Part shown: positions 35,640 through 47,334 of the stretch, piece after piece
Numbering within the stretch: the stretch's first letter is position 1
Layout: every line of letters starts with the position of its first letter
Source of the DNA: Tricholoma matsutake
Lineage: Eukaryota; Basidiomycota; Agaricomycetes; Agaricales; Tricholomataceae
Reading direction: 5' to 3'
Assembly: GCA_026075535.2 (NCBI GenBank)
Contig: AP026547.1
Span: forward strand, 6,324,001 to 6,388,000
Length of the DNA: 64,000 nucleotides
Position numbers and translations under genes: made by a program
Notes under the pieces: model-generated
The model's input: the letters and a program-made list of their open reading frames with translations, nothing else
Database searches by the model: none
Told to the model about the DNA's origin: nothing

Positions 35640-37051
35640 CACTCGTCCCATTCCTCTCTATGACCCCTACCAAGACCCACCAGCCCACAACCAGAAATTC
35701 CCAATGTGCCAGTACTATCCCAGGGATCTCTGCAATCCAGCAATCCACCCTTTCCGACCCTCGACCTGCCACTACTTTTGGAGTGTCTTCCAGACCCTCA
35801 AACATATTCTGACAAATTGGCTCAGGAGCCCCTTCAATCAGTGCCAATCTCATGTCCACCTGTGCCCCACACCCTTCTGCCAACCCGGAAGGTTTTTGAT
35901 CAAGAACTCCCCTTGAGTACATAGGGGGCATCAACCAGCCTGAACCTTTTGGGTTGGAAGATCCTGGTCTAGAGGACGGACCCCCCAGCGGACCCAACAA
36001 CCCTAGTGGTCCTGACGGCCCTGGGGGTGACCCCAATCCCAATGATCCAGAGGATCAACCTCCCACAGGGGAAAACCCTGACCCAGGGGATAGGTTCATA
36101 GATGTCCTTTACAACCTCTCAGAGAGTATCCACACCCTTTGTCAGAATAATGCACCCAAGACTGAGAAAATCAAAGTTTGTGACCCCGACACTTTTGACG
36201 GCGCCAATCCAAAGAAACTTAGAGACTTCCTAGTCTCCTGCAATCTTCATTTCCATGACCATTTGCACGTATTTTCCTCTGATGAGAAAAAGATCATATT
36301 TATTCTTTCTTATCTTAAAGAATTAGCTCTCAGTTGGTTTGAGCCTGGTCTTAATGACCCGACAGATTCCGCACACTGGATGTGGGACTACAAAGCTTTC
36401 CTCACCAAGCTGGAAAGTAACTTTGGCCCACACAACCTGGTCAGAGATGTGGAAAAAGCTCTCTCTGACTTAACAATGAAGAAAGGTGGTCGTATCACGA
36501 AATATAACGTTGACTTCTGGGAATTAGCTTCTAGGGTCAACTGGAATGAAGCAGCCCTTCATGACCGCTATTTCTGCAGTCTTCCGCTCTGGCTTTGCAT
36601 AGAAGTTCTCTGGGGTGGTAAACCCAATACTCTTGCAGAACTGCGCTTGAAAGTGCAGGACAGCGATGACATCTACTGGATGCAAGAAGATGAATCCCAT
36701 TTCGAAACAAAGAATTCCAGTAACATCACTAGCTCTAGTTAGAAGGACTCTTCCAAAAGTCCTTCCCCATCAACAAACCAAGCCTCTTCAAACTCCGCCC
36801 ATGGTAACACCTCCAACCAGCAGTCTTCCACAACAAAGAACACTCCCCGGGACAAGCCCAAGTCATCCATCTCTGATAAGTTGGGGAAGAACGGCAAGCT
36901 TACTGGGGAGGAACAAGAATGTTGCATGAGAGAACGACTTTGTCTCTACTGCGGTGAGGAAGGGCACATAGCAGGAAACTGCCCAAAATCCAAAGCCGCA
37001 AAAGCCTGTGCATCCATTGTCGTTCCCAACACTACAGACTTGGAAAAATAG
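35640..37051 (+). pseudogene. Element D gag with CCHC zinc knuckle
   Basis: The main frame runs from about 35930 through 37051 with one TAG at 36740. It has a Pro/Asp/Gly-rich start (GLEDPGLEDGPPSGPNN), a capsid-like domain (TFDGANPKKLRDFLVSCNLH, LSWFEPGLND) and the zinc knuckle CLYCGEEGHIAGNC near 36940-36982. The pol frame is offset by -1 from gag, which would fit ribosomal frameshifting, but I cannot show a slippery site. The N-terminal part upstream of 35930 seems frameshifted. Confidence 0.85.
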
Positions 37052-37149
37052 TCTGCAACCCTCAGGAAACAGCCATTGGGGCTGGGGGTTGCATTGACCT
37101 TACCCATTTGGCTGCCTACATTTGTCTCAATGTGTCCACTCTTTCTGAC

Positions 37150-40100
37150 CCTGACTCCCTAACCATTGTTTTAACCTTTCCCGACTCTTCCACCCCTTTC
37201 TGAACCCTTATCGACTCTGGCTCCTCCCACTGCTTCCTTGACTCCTCTTTCATGTTGGATAACCAACTCAGCACAGAATCCATTAACCCGATCGGTCTAC
37301 GACTCTTTGATGGATCTTGCAACTCCACCATAACTCAGGTCGTCAAACTTCTGGTCACCTTCCCTGCTGGTGAAGTGTTCAATTTGTCATTCTATGTAAC
37401 CTTGCTCGACTCTTCCTGTTCCGCCGTACTCAGTCATAACTGGCTGAAAAAATACAATCCATTGATTGACTGGTCTTCAAGCCAACTCACTTTCCACTCT
37501 GCAGATCATAGAGGTCCAGCAACCCTGATGTCACCTTTGTCCCTGAACCTTCCGGTAGAAATCCTCGACTCCTCCGCACTTTCCAAACCCCCCATTCCTC
37601 CTAAGTTTACACCTCCCGACATCTCTTTCATCAACGCTGCCACTTATGCACGTGCTAGCAAACTTCCTGGGGCAGTAGCTTTTCAGATGACCTTCACTCC
37701 AGAAGGGTTATCCACCCGCTCCACCCAATCCACTAACTCATCTAACATTTCCGATATTCTGCTCGAGTATCATGAATTTGCTGATGTCTTTAATAAAACT
37801 AAAGTGGATACCCTTCCTCTGCATCGGTCTTACGACCTCAAGATAGAGACAGAAGACAATACTCCTCCACCTCTGGGCCGCATGTATTCTCTCTCCCCCT
37901 CTGAATTAGAAACCTTACGAGTCTTTATTGATAAAAATGTCTGCTCAGGTTTCATCCGCCCATCCAAGTCCCTGCATGGCACTCCTATTCTCTTCTTCAA
38001 GAAGAAGGATGGTAGTCTCCGACTTTGCATCAACTACTGAGGCCTCAACCGTCTCACGAAGAAGGACCGCTACCCACTCCCACTCATTTCCGACCTCCTT
38101 GACTCACCCCGAAAAGCCCACTTATTCACTAAGATAGACTTGCAGCATACTTATCACCTAGTCCACATCACTGATGGTGATGAGTGGAAAACCACTTTCC
38201 ACACCCGCTATGGATCCTTCGAGTGGTTGGTGGTTCCTTTTGGACTCACTAATGCACCTGCAGCCTTCAAGCAGTTTATGAATGACATCTTCAGTGACAT
38301 GCTTGATGTTTGTGTCATCATGTACCTCAACAACATCCTAATTTACTCCGATGACAAGTCCCAGCATGGGGCTCACGTCAAAGAAGTCCTCCGCCATCTC
38401 CGGAAAAATGGACTTTACGCCTCTCCACAGAAATGTGAGTTCCACAAAGACACTGTTGAATATCTGGGTTTCATCTTGTCACCGGATGGACTGCAGATGT
38501 CTGAGGATAAAGTCAAAACCATGCTCAACTGGCCTGAGCCTAGGAAAGTTAAGGATATACAATCCTTCTTAGGCTTTTGCAACTTTTACTGCCAATTCAT
38601 TAACAGCTATTCAGACATTGTCATTCCACTCACCCGCTTGACGTGGAAATCCACACCCTGGGACTTCAACAAGAAGTGCCGTGATGCTTTTGAAAAGCTC
38701 AAACAAGAATTCACTCACACCCCCATCTTAACTCAATGGGTACCTGACTCACAGATGGTACTCGAAACCAACACTTCCAACTATGCCCTAGCGGCTATCC
38801 TTTCGGTTTACACTGCAGATGGAGAAATCCATCTGGTCACTTTTCATTCCCGCTCCTTTAATCCTGCTGAACTAAATTACGACACCCATGATAAGGAACT
38901 CTTGGCCATTTTCGAAGCCTTCAAACACTGGTGGCAGTATTTCAAGGGTTCTGCAAACCCGGTTGATGTGGTCACCGACCACAAAAATCTTGAGTACTTC
39001 AGCACTACTAAGTTGCTCACCCGCCGCCAGGCCTGTTGGTCTGAATACCTTTCCCAGTTCAATCTCGTCATCCACTTCTGCCCCGGAAAATTAGGGGCCA
39101 AGCCAGACATGCTCACTAGACATTGGGACATCTACCACAAAGGGGGAAATAGTGACTTTGCCTCCGTAAACCTGACCAACTTCCGACCTGTACTCACACA
39201 GGAACAACTCACCTCCTCCCTCCATGCCACCTATCTTGCCACACCCATCATCCGACAAGCTGTAATCATGGATGTTGAGAAACTCCATAACGACATCCGC
39301 ACCTCTCTACCCCTTGACCCACTATCATCTGCTCACCTCCTGACACCTGTCGACCCCAACTGGACTATAGACGAGGCAGGTCTTCTCTGCCACTTCGACC
39401 AGATTTATGTTCTGGACATTGCGGATCTTCACCTCAAGGTCCTTCAGTATAAACATGATCACATCCTCTCTGGCCACTTTGGACAAAACAAAACTCAGCA
39501 GCTTGTCCGTCGGGAATATGTCTGGCCAAACCTTCGCACCTTTGTGCAGGAATTCTGCAATTCCTGTACCACTTGCAAACAATCCAAATCGCCTCAACAC
39601 AAACCCTATGGGTTCCTGAAGCAACTTCCAGTCCCAGAACGACCTTGGAACTCAATATCCATGGATTTCATCAAACAGCTACCCAACTCCGATGGCCACA
39701 CAGCTATCCTTGTCGTTGTTGACCACCTGAGCAAACAAGGCATCTTCATCCCAACTATCAATGAAATCAGAGCACAAGAGTTAGCCAACCTGTTCATCCT
39801 CCACGTCTTCTCCAAGCATGGCGTCCCATCACACGTCACTTGCAACCGGGGATCCAAGTTTGTCTCCCATTTCTTCTGCTCTCTCGGAAAAGCGCTTGAC
39901 ATGCAGATCCACTTCACTTCCGGTTATCACCCACAAGGTGATGTTCAAACAGAACGACTTAGTCAGACCTTGGAGCAGTACCTCCAGATCTTCTGCAATT
40001 ATCAGCAGGATGACTGGTCTCACCTCTTACCCTTGGGTGAATTTGCCTACAACAATGCTCCCTCCACCTCTACAGGCGTATCCCCTTTCTTTTCCAACAA

Positions 40101-40760
40101 AGGCTATCACCTGAACATTTCTGTCTTTCCAGAATGCGACTTAGCCTCACAGCATGCCCACGAGTTCATTGTTGACTTAGACGACCTTCATCAGGAGCTT
40201 TGGAAACAGCTTGCAGCCACTCAAGAGCGTTATGAAGGCCCTGTGGATAAACATCGGGCACCTGCACCCGACTTCAACATTGGTGACTCTGCCTACATCA
40301 CTGCAGAAATTATCCGCACCACTCATCCCTCCAAGAAACCTTCCAAAAAGAACCATGGTCCTTTTGAAATCATCGCCTGCCCAGGTACTCACTCAGTCAC
40401 CCTGCAGCTTCCGGACTACATGCAGGCCATCCACCCTGTTTTCCATGTCTCTCAACTAGAAAAACACTTCCCAAACACAATTCCAAATCGAGCACAACCT
40501 CCACCTCCTCCGATCACCATCAATGATGAGCTCAAATATGAGATCACCAAAGTTCTCGACTCCAAGGTCGACAACTGATGTTGCTGCAAGATTCTCTACC
40601 TCGTCTGATGGGAAGGTTACCAGGGAACCAATGAAGAGACCTCCTGGCTACCTGTTACGGAACTTGACCATGCCCAAGAACTCCTTGCGGATTTTTACAC
40701 CTGCTACCCACAGAAACCTGGACCATTACCCGCTTAAAGTCTATTCACGTTACTTATTCA
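37150..40760 (+). pseudogene. Element D pol, nearly intact polyprotein
   Basis: One frame from about 37150 to 40720 broken only by TGA at 37201, 38038, 40576 and 40606. Protease DSGSSHCFLD is near 37215. In RT the dyad is YLNN at 38323-38334 instead of YLDD. RNase H includes VVTDHKNLEYF near 38970. Integrase has HDHILSGHFG and CNSCTTC zinc residues, MDFIKQL, then CNRGSKF where the second catalytic Asp should be (AAC at 39844-39846), and the QTERL glutamate. A chromodomain (YEITKVLDSKV, SWLPVTEL) ends it, split by two TGAs. RT and integrase each lack catalytic aspartates, so this copy is inactive even ignoring stops. Confidence 0.9.
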
Positions 40761-40825
40761 CTCAGTCTGAACTCAGAAACAAATTTTATTGAAAAAAGAT
40801 TTTTTCTTTGGATCCGACCGGATTC

Positions 40826-41798
40826 CTACACTACCTCCACTTCTCCCTCTCCATCTTCATCACCCTCTCCCCCAACTTTGCCGTCTTCTCTGCCCTCGTC
40901 CTCATCTCCACTCTCGCTCTCCTCCTCGTCATCTGCCTGCCTTTTCTCCAGATATCTCTGGAAGGCTGCCCAGTCATCTCCAGACTTGCGGATCCTGCGT
41001 CTTTCCCGCTGGGACTCTCGCACTGCCTGCTCCACCTCTTTGTCACCCTCGTCGCTCTCCTCCCTGGCGCTTTCTTCCTCCACCCACTCTGGGTCCAAAG
41101 CATCCCGGATCTCCCCTAACGACTCCCACACCACAGTTGCCACCTCAGCAAACCCCTTCCTCATCAACTTCATCACCTGCTGCATCATCTCTGCATTCTC
41201 CCCGCTAATCCCCGTCATTCCCGCTGCTTTTGCTGCAGGGGCCTCCTGCCCCTCCCACACTACTTCCTCACACTTGTGTTTGATGTGCATGCAGTTATCG
41301 CACATGCACCCCTTCACGCCCATCTTGAAGCAAGCAATTTTTTGATACTTGCATCTAGGCCATTTGTCAGTAAAGAATACGGGAAAAGAAGATAATGATG
41401 CACCTTTTGCAGGGCAAAGCCGCCTGCACCCGCACCGGACCCTCCAACTCCTCTGACCCCACTTGTGCCCTCAATTTGGCGACTTTCTTTTTCTTCAGGG
41501 ACTTACTCCCCTCAGCCTCGTCCTCCAAACCCGTGGCTACAGCTGCCTGCTTCTTGTCCGCTCATCGTGTGGCTGCTGCCTCTTTTTTCCACACCTCTGC
41601 CTGGCATGCCTCCTCAGCCTTTGCAGCCTCCTCTGCTGCCTTTTGCACCTCCTGCACCCTGCGCTCCTCCTCCCTTGCCACTTCCTCCAGCTCCTTCATC
41701 TCCCGTTCCATCTGCTCCTTTATTGCTCGCTCCCTCTGTTCATGTTGGGCCCTCATCGTGGCCAATTTGATCTGCGTGGATACTGCTGGGGGGGACAT
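40826..41798 (-). CDS. Element D antisense accessory ORF, spliced, coiled coil plus cysteine clusters
   Basis: The ORF is antisense to pol, between pol and the 3' LTR. Exon 1 (41798-41404) and exon 2 (41354-40826) join in frame across a 49-nt GT-AG intron, giving about 307 residues. The only break is TGA at 41562-41564, again a likely CGA. Exon 1 starts MSPPAVSTQ and is a long Glu/Arg/Lys-rich coiled coil. The splice creates PCKRCKYQKIACFK, followed by GCMCDNCMHIKHKCEE: two runs of CxxC-x6-C type reminiscent of fungal Zn2Cys6-like clusters. The end is acidic and Glu/Asp-rich. Antisense zinc-cluster ORFs of this type are, as far as I recall, frequent near Agaricomycete gypsy elements, but I know of no assigned function. 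Confidence 0.65.
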
Positions 41799-41933
41799 AT
41801 TTGATAGTTGATGGGGGAAGGAAAGAATGTGAAAATTTTTCAACCAATTACCACATTCAGAAATTCAACCAACTTCCTTATTCAGACTCAAACACTCACG
41901 TGCCTCATAGGCTTGGCACTAAGGGGGAAATAC

Positions 41934-42640
41934 TGTCAAGAACCATTCCTCACCCGATCAGAACCTGCATCCGTCTGACCCTTTTCCACATGTCGAACCC
42001 AACATTTGTCTACTCCTCCCGATTTTGTTCCCGGCCGCCTTGCACTGCCCACACTGCTGTGCACCAGGCCACCTTGTGCAGCATCCATGGCTGCCTTCCC
42101 AAGGCTGCTGTCTCTATTGCAAATTCGACTATGGATTCCTGTGCAGCTCCCACTAGATAATTTATCTATGCAGTCGAGACACTGCCACAGTCTTCGTTCC
42201 TGTTCTGCATTTATTCCGGACTACAGTATTTAAGCTTAGTTAGTTTCACCTTGTATTTCTCAGTTCATATATTGACATAGACTCGACTTTAAACCTGCCA
42301 ATCTAAATCTCCTTCTACTCCTACCTCAGTCTGCTAAGAGTCTGAACTCCCTTTGACTCAACCTCTAGTCTTCCTCTGAAGTTCTAATCTCATCTGAATA
42401 TAACCCAAGTCCCTCCGTACTCCTCCCTGCATTTACCTGCACTTCCCTGCTTCTACCTCCAACCTTTGTCCTGAAATTTAGACACCAGACAAGGTGAAGG
42501 GCGCAGCTTCTTACAAGCTGAAGCCAAGTCCTTTCCATTTCCCTGGGCACAGAATCTGCAACAACCTGACAACCTTCCGCTATCATCACCCACAGGGTCC
42601 AATCGGATTCCGATGTACCTTCCAGAATCAGTTCTTAACA
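41934..42640 (+). repeat. 3' LTR of element D (707 bp)
   Basis: Same length as the 5' LTR. Several sites show reciprocal decay (CA in one LTR, TG in the other), which points to an ancestral CG. Followed by CATTG. Confidence 0.95.
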
Positions 42641-42645
42641 CATTG

Positions 42646-43329
42646 TAACCTCCCCAGTATGCCAGTTGACCTCTGGGTTATGGTCTTGAAGCCACGGATA
42701 GCCCAAGATTACCTCTAACTGAGTGACAGCAAAAAGGGCATGCTCACTATGATCTTTGTAACAGAGGACCAGGTCTACAACCTCTCGGATGGCACCAGCT
42801 CTGTTCATGGACCCATCCACATTATAAACAGGTATTGGATGCAAGAGTGAGTGAGTATTCAGGCAATGTTGTTGTGTGAGATGGGCATCAATGAAGAGAC
42901 CAGTCACACCAGAGTCCAGGAGTGAAGAGACAATAAGTATCTGTCCAGTGTTCGTAGTCTGTAGTTTGATTGCTAGGTTCAAGGAATGTGTAGAGGGAGT
43001 GGATGAAACAATATATTTGGGTGGTAGTTTGTGCTCCCATGATTTAATTTTGGGGCATGGGGCAGAGGGAGAGATAGGAAGAGCAGGTACGTCTTCAGCC
43101 AACTTCAAAGGGTCAGAGAGGGGAACAGTCATGGAATTAGATTCATCCTCCGGGGATTCAACTGACAAAACTTCAAAGTGGTTATGGACAGGCAGCGAGG
43201 GCATACGATTCACTCACTGCAAATAGAAAAATCCTGCTCCTCTACAACTTCTGACTTGATCTCCTCTGCAACCTGATCCTTCGCTTCCTCAACATCTACA
43301 AGCACCAACAGGTCCTGGAGGAGTTCATC
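42646..43329 (-). pseudogene. Element C protease and gag end
   Basis: Minus-strand frame from 43213 to 42646 with a retropepsin-like block (SSLLDSGVTGLFIDAHLTQQ) and the typical ILGYPWLQDHNPEVNW. When element D is removed the frame continues as TGEVTMSQCPSHC, the usual gypsy protease-to-RT linker. Upstream (43213-43329) an acidic stretch (YDELLQDLLVLVDVEEAKDQ) may be the end of gag, joined directly to a truncated LTR. Confidence 0.8.
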
Positions 43330-43653
43330 ATAGGAGGAAATGAAGCGAGGAAAAATATAGGACAAATGTAAAAAGTAGAAGAAACACACAGGGCACCCCC
43401 TAGTCCCCTTACCCCCTTCACCACCAAAGCAAACCCATTCTGACACTGTCAGGAGAGCTTCATCTATATTTAACACAATCAAGAGCTCTGTCTTTTGGAA
43501 GTCTAGGGAGAACTCACCTGTCGCTGGAGATGATCTGCCAAAAGGACCACCTACTGTTTGGGAGCTAGCTGTGCAGTTCTTTGTGCAATGCAAACCTGAT
43601 GTGACCCATGGCATGGCTCCCATGAATATTGATGAAACCATGCAGGAGGATCC

Positions 43654-45471
43654 TGTCAAGAACTGTTCCCCACCCACTCGGAACCCGCAATCTTCCACCC
43701 CTTTTCTACACCTCTGTTCCTCACCTACCAGAAACCCAACACCTTCTGACTCTTCCCTGCCTCTGTTCCCAGCTGCCTTGCACTGCCCACACTGCTGTGC
43801 ACCAGGCTGCCATCTAGTTTTGAAAATTTGACTATGGATTCCTGTGTCGTTCCCACCATGTAATTTATCTATGCAGTTGAGACACTGCCACAGCTTCCAA
43901 ACTATTCTGTTCTGTACTTCACTATTTAAACCTAGTTAGTTTCAACTTGTATTCCTTATTTTGTATATTGACATAGACTCGACTTCCCAATCCAATCTTG
44001 TTCTTCTCCTACCTCTGTCCCTCTGAGAGTCCAAACTTCTTCCGACTCAACCTCTAGTCTTCACTCTAGTTCTGGTTCCATCCAAACTTAACCTAAGTCC
44101 CTCTGCACTTATCCTCCTGCACTTACTCACACTTACCTGCTCCAACTCCCAATATCTCCATCTTGAAATTGGGACACCAGATGGGGTGAAGGGCGCAACT
44201 TCTTACAAGTTGAAGCCAAGTCCTTTCTGTTCCCCCTCTGTATTTACACTAAGCAGTTTCCTGTTCCCTATCCCACTGGATCTGCTATGACCTGATATTC
44301 TCCCGCCATTGACACCCACCGGATCTGACCAGATTCCGACATCTACTGTGCCCAGCCTAGTAGTCGGCCAGGCTAGCTAAAATGATGTGGTACAGATTGA
44401 ATACAGGCTGTGGTGGAAAATTTTGATTTTGGGCAGCAAGACAACTAAGTTATCTTGTATTTAGGATGCTTTCCAGATTTTTTTTGTGGCATTGTTGAAG
44501 AGATATGAATATTTTGCTGCAGGGGGTACCAAATCTGGCAATTTCAGGTACTCGGCCACCCATCAAAACTTTGGCTTCATGTGTTCACTCTCATCCCTTC
44601 TCCCTTGGTTCTTGAGTACTCACTCAAATTGACCTGGAGATGGGCATAACTATTGAAATTAGTGGTGGAAACATGCAAATGAGTATGTGGTAACATGTAA
44701 TAGAATGGCTGTTGTAGGCAAAATTTGAGTATCATGCTGTTGGAGGTACCAAAACTGTGGTGACAAGGGGCTAATTGGCATTTATTTTCATGCTACTATG
44801 ATTGGTTTCACATCTTAACTACCAGTTCTATCTAGTTCGATGTCTTCCTCCGAAATTTCATTTGATGATTACCACTTATGTAATCTTGTCATAAACATTG
44901 AAGTGTCGAAATGCCATGCAATGAAAGTTGGGAAAATTCACAAAGTGGTGGGAAAATAGAGAGATGGTACTATATTTTGATGTACCAAAAGATCTAGAGC
45001 AGTTTGTGGCCCCCTTCCTTGATATAGGCTCAACTTGGTTTCATCAGCTATGAGACAGGATTTGGTATTGCATGCCAAGAACATAAGAGATACATGGAAT
45101 TAAGAGCAGTATGAAGGAGGGGGACTACATGTATACAAACCCAAAACTAATATCCATGTCACCTCAAAATTTGAAGCCAAATAGATATGAAATGGTGGAG
45201 AACTGGCATTTGACCAAATTAGGTACTGCAGTTCCCACAGCGAAATCCGGTAATACCTGACTGATTGCTTATCAAATAGGCCGTGCTCATAATGAAGGGA
45301 CATTGAAGGCCCAAGAGTTGGCATGGGTGTAGCCCCAGGTATGGTCTATTCAACTGTACTACAGAAAATGTACACAAAAAACAATATGGAGATGTAGAGG
45401 CAACTGACTGAGTACCTAGTGTGGCCGAGTACCTGACCAGGCATAGTACTTCTTGGGTTCAGTTCTTAACA
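43654..45471 (+). repeat. Solo LTR of D family (plus orientation), interrupted
   Basis: Starts TGTCAAGAACTG and ends TTCAGTTCTTAACA, flanked by a perfect 5-bp duplication GATCC (43649-43653, 45472-45476). Without the 1101-bp insert and its TA duplication it is about 715 bp, matching the 707-bp LTR of element D. It inserted in the transposase gene and lost its internal region by LTR-LTR recombination. Confidence 0.9.
44346..45446. mobile_element. 1.1-kb TIR element inside the solo LTR
   Basis: This stretch is absent from related LTRs and interrupts the sequence between CATCTA and CTTCTTGGG. Its ends are imperfect inverted repeats of about 30 bp (CTGTGCCCAGCCTAG versus CTATGCCTGGTCAGG, read inward). 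A TA at each side (44344-44345, 45447-45448) would be the target duplication, which points to the Tc1/mariner group, although TACT is also repeated. The interior is AT-rich with no transposase. Confidence 0.7.
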
Positions 45472-45595
45472 GATCCACAAGAAGATGCAGTTGATGTCAT
45501 GCCATCACAGGTCAAAAATGACAACACAATGTGTGGTGACAGCATCAGTCTTGTTGGTTACTCAACTGATCAAGAGGAAGATGATGCTGGGAATA

Positions 45596-46338
45596 TGTTA
45601 AGAACTGAACCTGAGAAGTAGACATTGGAATCCAGTCAGATCCAGCGGGTGTCGATAGCAGGAGAATGTCAGGTCATAGCAGATCCAGTGGGATGGGGAA
45701 CAGGAAACTGCTTAGTGTAAATACAGAGGGGGAATGGAAAGGACTTGGCTTCAACTTGTAAGAAGTTGCACCCTTCACCTCATTTGGTGTCCTAATTTCA
45801 GGACAAATATATCAGGAGTTGGAGTGGGTAAGTGTGAGTAAGTGCAGGAGGATAAGTGCAGAGGGACTCAGGTTAAGTTTGGATGAAACCAGAACTTGAG
45901 TGAAGACTAGAGGTTGAGTCAGAAGAAGTTTGGACTCTCAGAGGGACAGAAGTAGGAGAAGAACAAGATTGGATTGGGAAGTCAAGTCTATGTTAATATA
46001 CAAACTGTGGAATACAAGTCAAAACTAACTAGGCTTAAATAGTAAAGTATGGAAAGGAAGTGGAATAGTTCAGAAGCTGCAGCAGTGTCTCGACTGCATA
46101 GATAAATTACATGGCAGGAGCCGCACAGGAATCCGTAGTCAAATTTGCAAAACTAGATGGCAGCCATGGGCACAGTACAAGGCAGTCTGGTGCACAGCAG
46201 TGTGGGGAGTGCAAGGCAGCTGGGAACAGAGGCAGGGAAGAGTTGGAAGGTGTCAGGTTTCTGGTAGGTGAGGAACAGAGGTGCAGAAAAGGGGCAGAAG
46301 ATTGCGGGTCCCAAGTGGGTGGGGAACGGTTCTTGACA
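45596..46338 (-). repeat. Solo LTR of D family (minus orientation)
   Basis: On the plus strand it starts TGTTAAGAACTG and ends GGTTCTTGACA, i.e. a D-family LTR read in reverse, 743 bp. A perfect 5-bp duplication GAATA flanks it (45591-45595, 46339-46343). It is only about 125 bp from the opposite-facing solo LTR, so the two form a large inverted repeat. Confidence 0.9.
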
Positions 46339-47334
46339 GAATAGTATTCACAATGACCATGACAGTATACTCAGGATGCCCAGGACGATGCAAAAGATCA
46401 ATGATGGAAGGCACCAACTGTGGAGGCAGCCCATAAGGTGCACACAAAGATCAAGGACATCTTACATCTATGCCAAGACAACAGAAAAGGCCATACAGAC
46501 CCAAAGCTTGACTTGCTTCTAAGAAGCCAGCTTGAGGGTATGCAGCACTTCCTGTGGACATATATGAACATCAATTTGAGGCTATACAACAAGTGGATCA
46601 TGGCAGCTTCACTTGAAACTGCTGAGTCTGCAGAGCAGTATGCACAGTGCCTTTGAGAATGGTCCTGCACATTTATCGAAGAGGATGAGAACCTCCCATT
46701 CAATGTGTATGGCACCTGGAACAAATCACAGCTTGACGATGAAGATTTGAAGCAGGAACTGCTTACTCACCTGCAATCAACTTGAAAAAAGGCATATTGG
46801 AGTGCACTGTGAGATACTGGCTCAATTGCATGGATTCTAGGTGGACACTTGAGCCCTCAGGGGAATACATCAATGGACATGAGCAGGAGGATGTTATCTA
46901 CTATTGGCAGAACATGTTCCTACCATGATGGAGGAAGCTTGAGTCAAAATTATGTGGATGGACACAGGAGGGCAAAGAAGACATACCTGAGTGTGAAATA
47001 CAACAGCTGCAATGGCTTGTAGTCTGATTTCATGATGAATTGACATTTTATGCACATGACAGATGCAAGAGGTGCTGGGTCCATTCTTCAGAGACTGCAA
47101 CACCTCAAAAAAAGGGCAAGGGAGTCTCGCTGATGGTGGCTGACTTTGTTTCTGTGGACTATGGATGGTTACACTCTCCTGATGGGAGTGAGTCAATGCA
47201 GGTTCTATTCAAAGCAGGAAAAACCTGTGATGGGTGTTTTACCAACAAGGACATTATCATGCAGACACAGATGGCAATGGACATTGTTCAAAAGCACTAC
47301 CCACATGATGACATACCTTCATCTTCAACAACAC

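Larger units (their letters stand above)
34913..42640 (+). mobile_element. Full-length gypsy chromovirus D, 7,728 bp
   Basis: Two 707-bp LTRs (34913-35619, 41934-42640), both TG...CA, are flanked by a perfect 5-bp duplication CATTG (34908-34912, 42641-42645). The order is gag, zinc knuckle, protease, RT, RNase H, integrase, chromodomain, then an antisense accessory ORF and a purine tract (AAGGGGGAAAT near 41920) before the 3' LTR. It lies inside element C between protease and RT, in the opposite orientation. LTR differences are numerous and mostly CG to TG or CA. It has few stops, and nearly all of these look like CGA to TGA. Confidence 0.95.
21496..43411 (-). mobile_element. Gypsy chromovirus C, split by elements B and D
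   Basis: The minus strand read from 43411 downward gives an LTR start (also at 21496-21582), a fragment of gag, protease (42646-43213), a jump over D, reverse transcriptase/RNase H/integrase (34912-32204), a jump over B, and the integrase tail with chromodomain (22167-21621). At both jumps the frame continues once the insertion and one copy of its 5-bp duplication are removed. The 3' LTR begins TGATGTAAGGGG at 21582, preceded by a purine-rich tract (21583-21594). The 5' LTR is reduced to about 80 bp and most of gag is missing, so C has also suffered an internal deletion. Confidence 0.88.
43413..47330 (+). pseudogene. DDE transposase-like gene, split by two solo LTRs
   Basis: Pieces at about 43500-43653, 45477-45595 and 46344-47330 read together once the solo LTRs are removed (ETMQE-DPQEDAVDV across the first). 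The C-terminal part has the blocks LRSQLEGMQHFLW, NVYGTWNKSQLDDEDL, then FYAHDRCKRCWVH, the LMVADFVSVDYGWLHSPDG block, VLFKAGKTCDGCFTNKDI and AMDIVQKHYPHDD. These match a DDE-superfamily transposase common in Agaricomycetes. The FIFNNTHT segment after a frameshift near 47318 corresponds to the DNATTH block. Many stops show it is dead. Confidence 0.7.
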
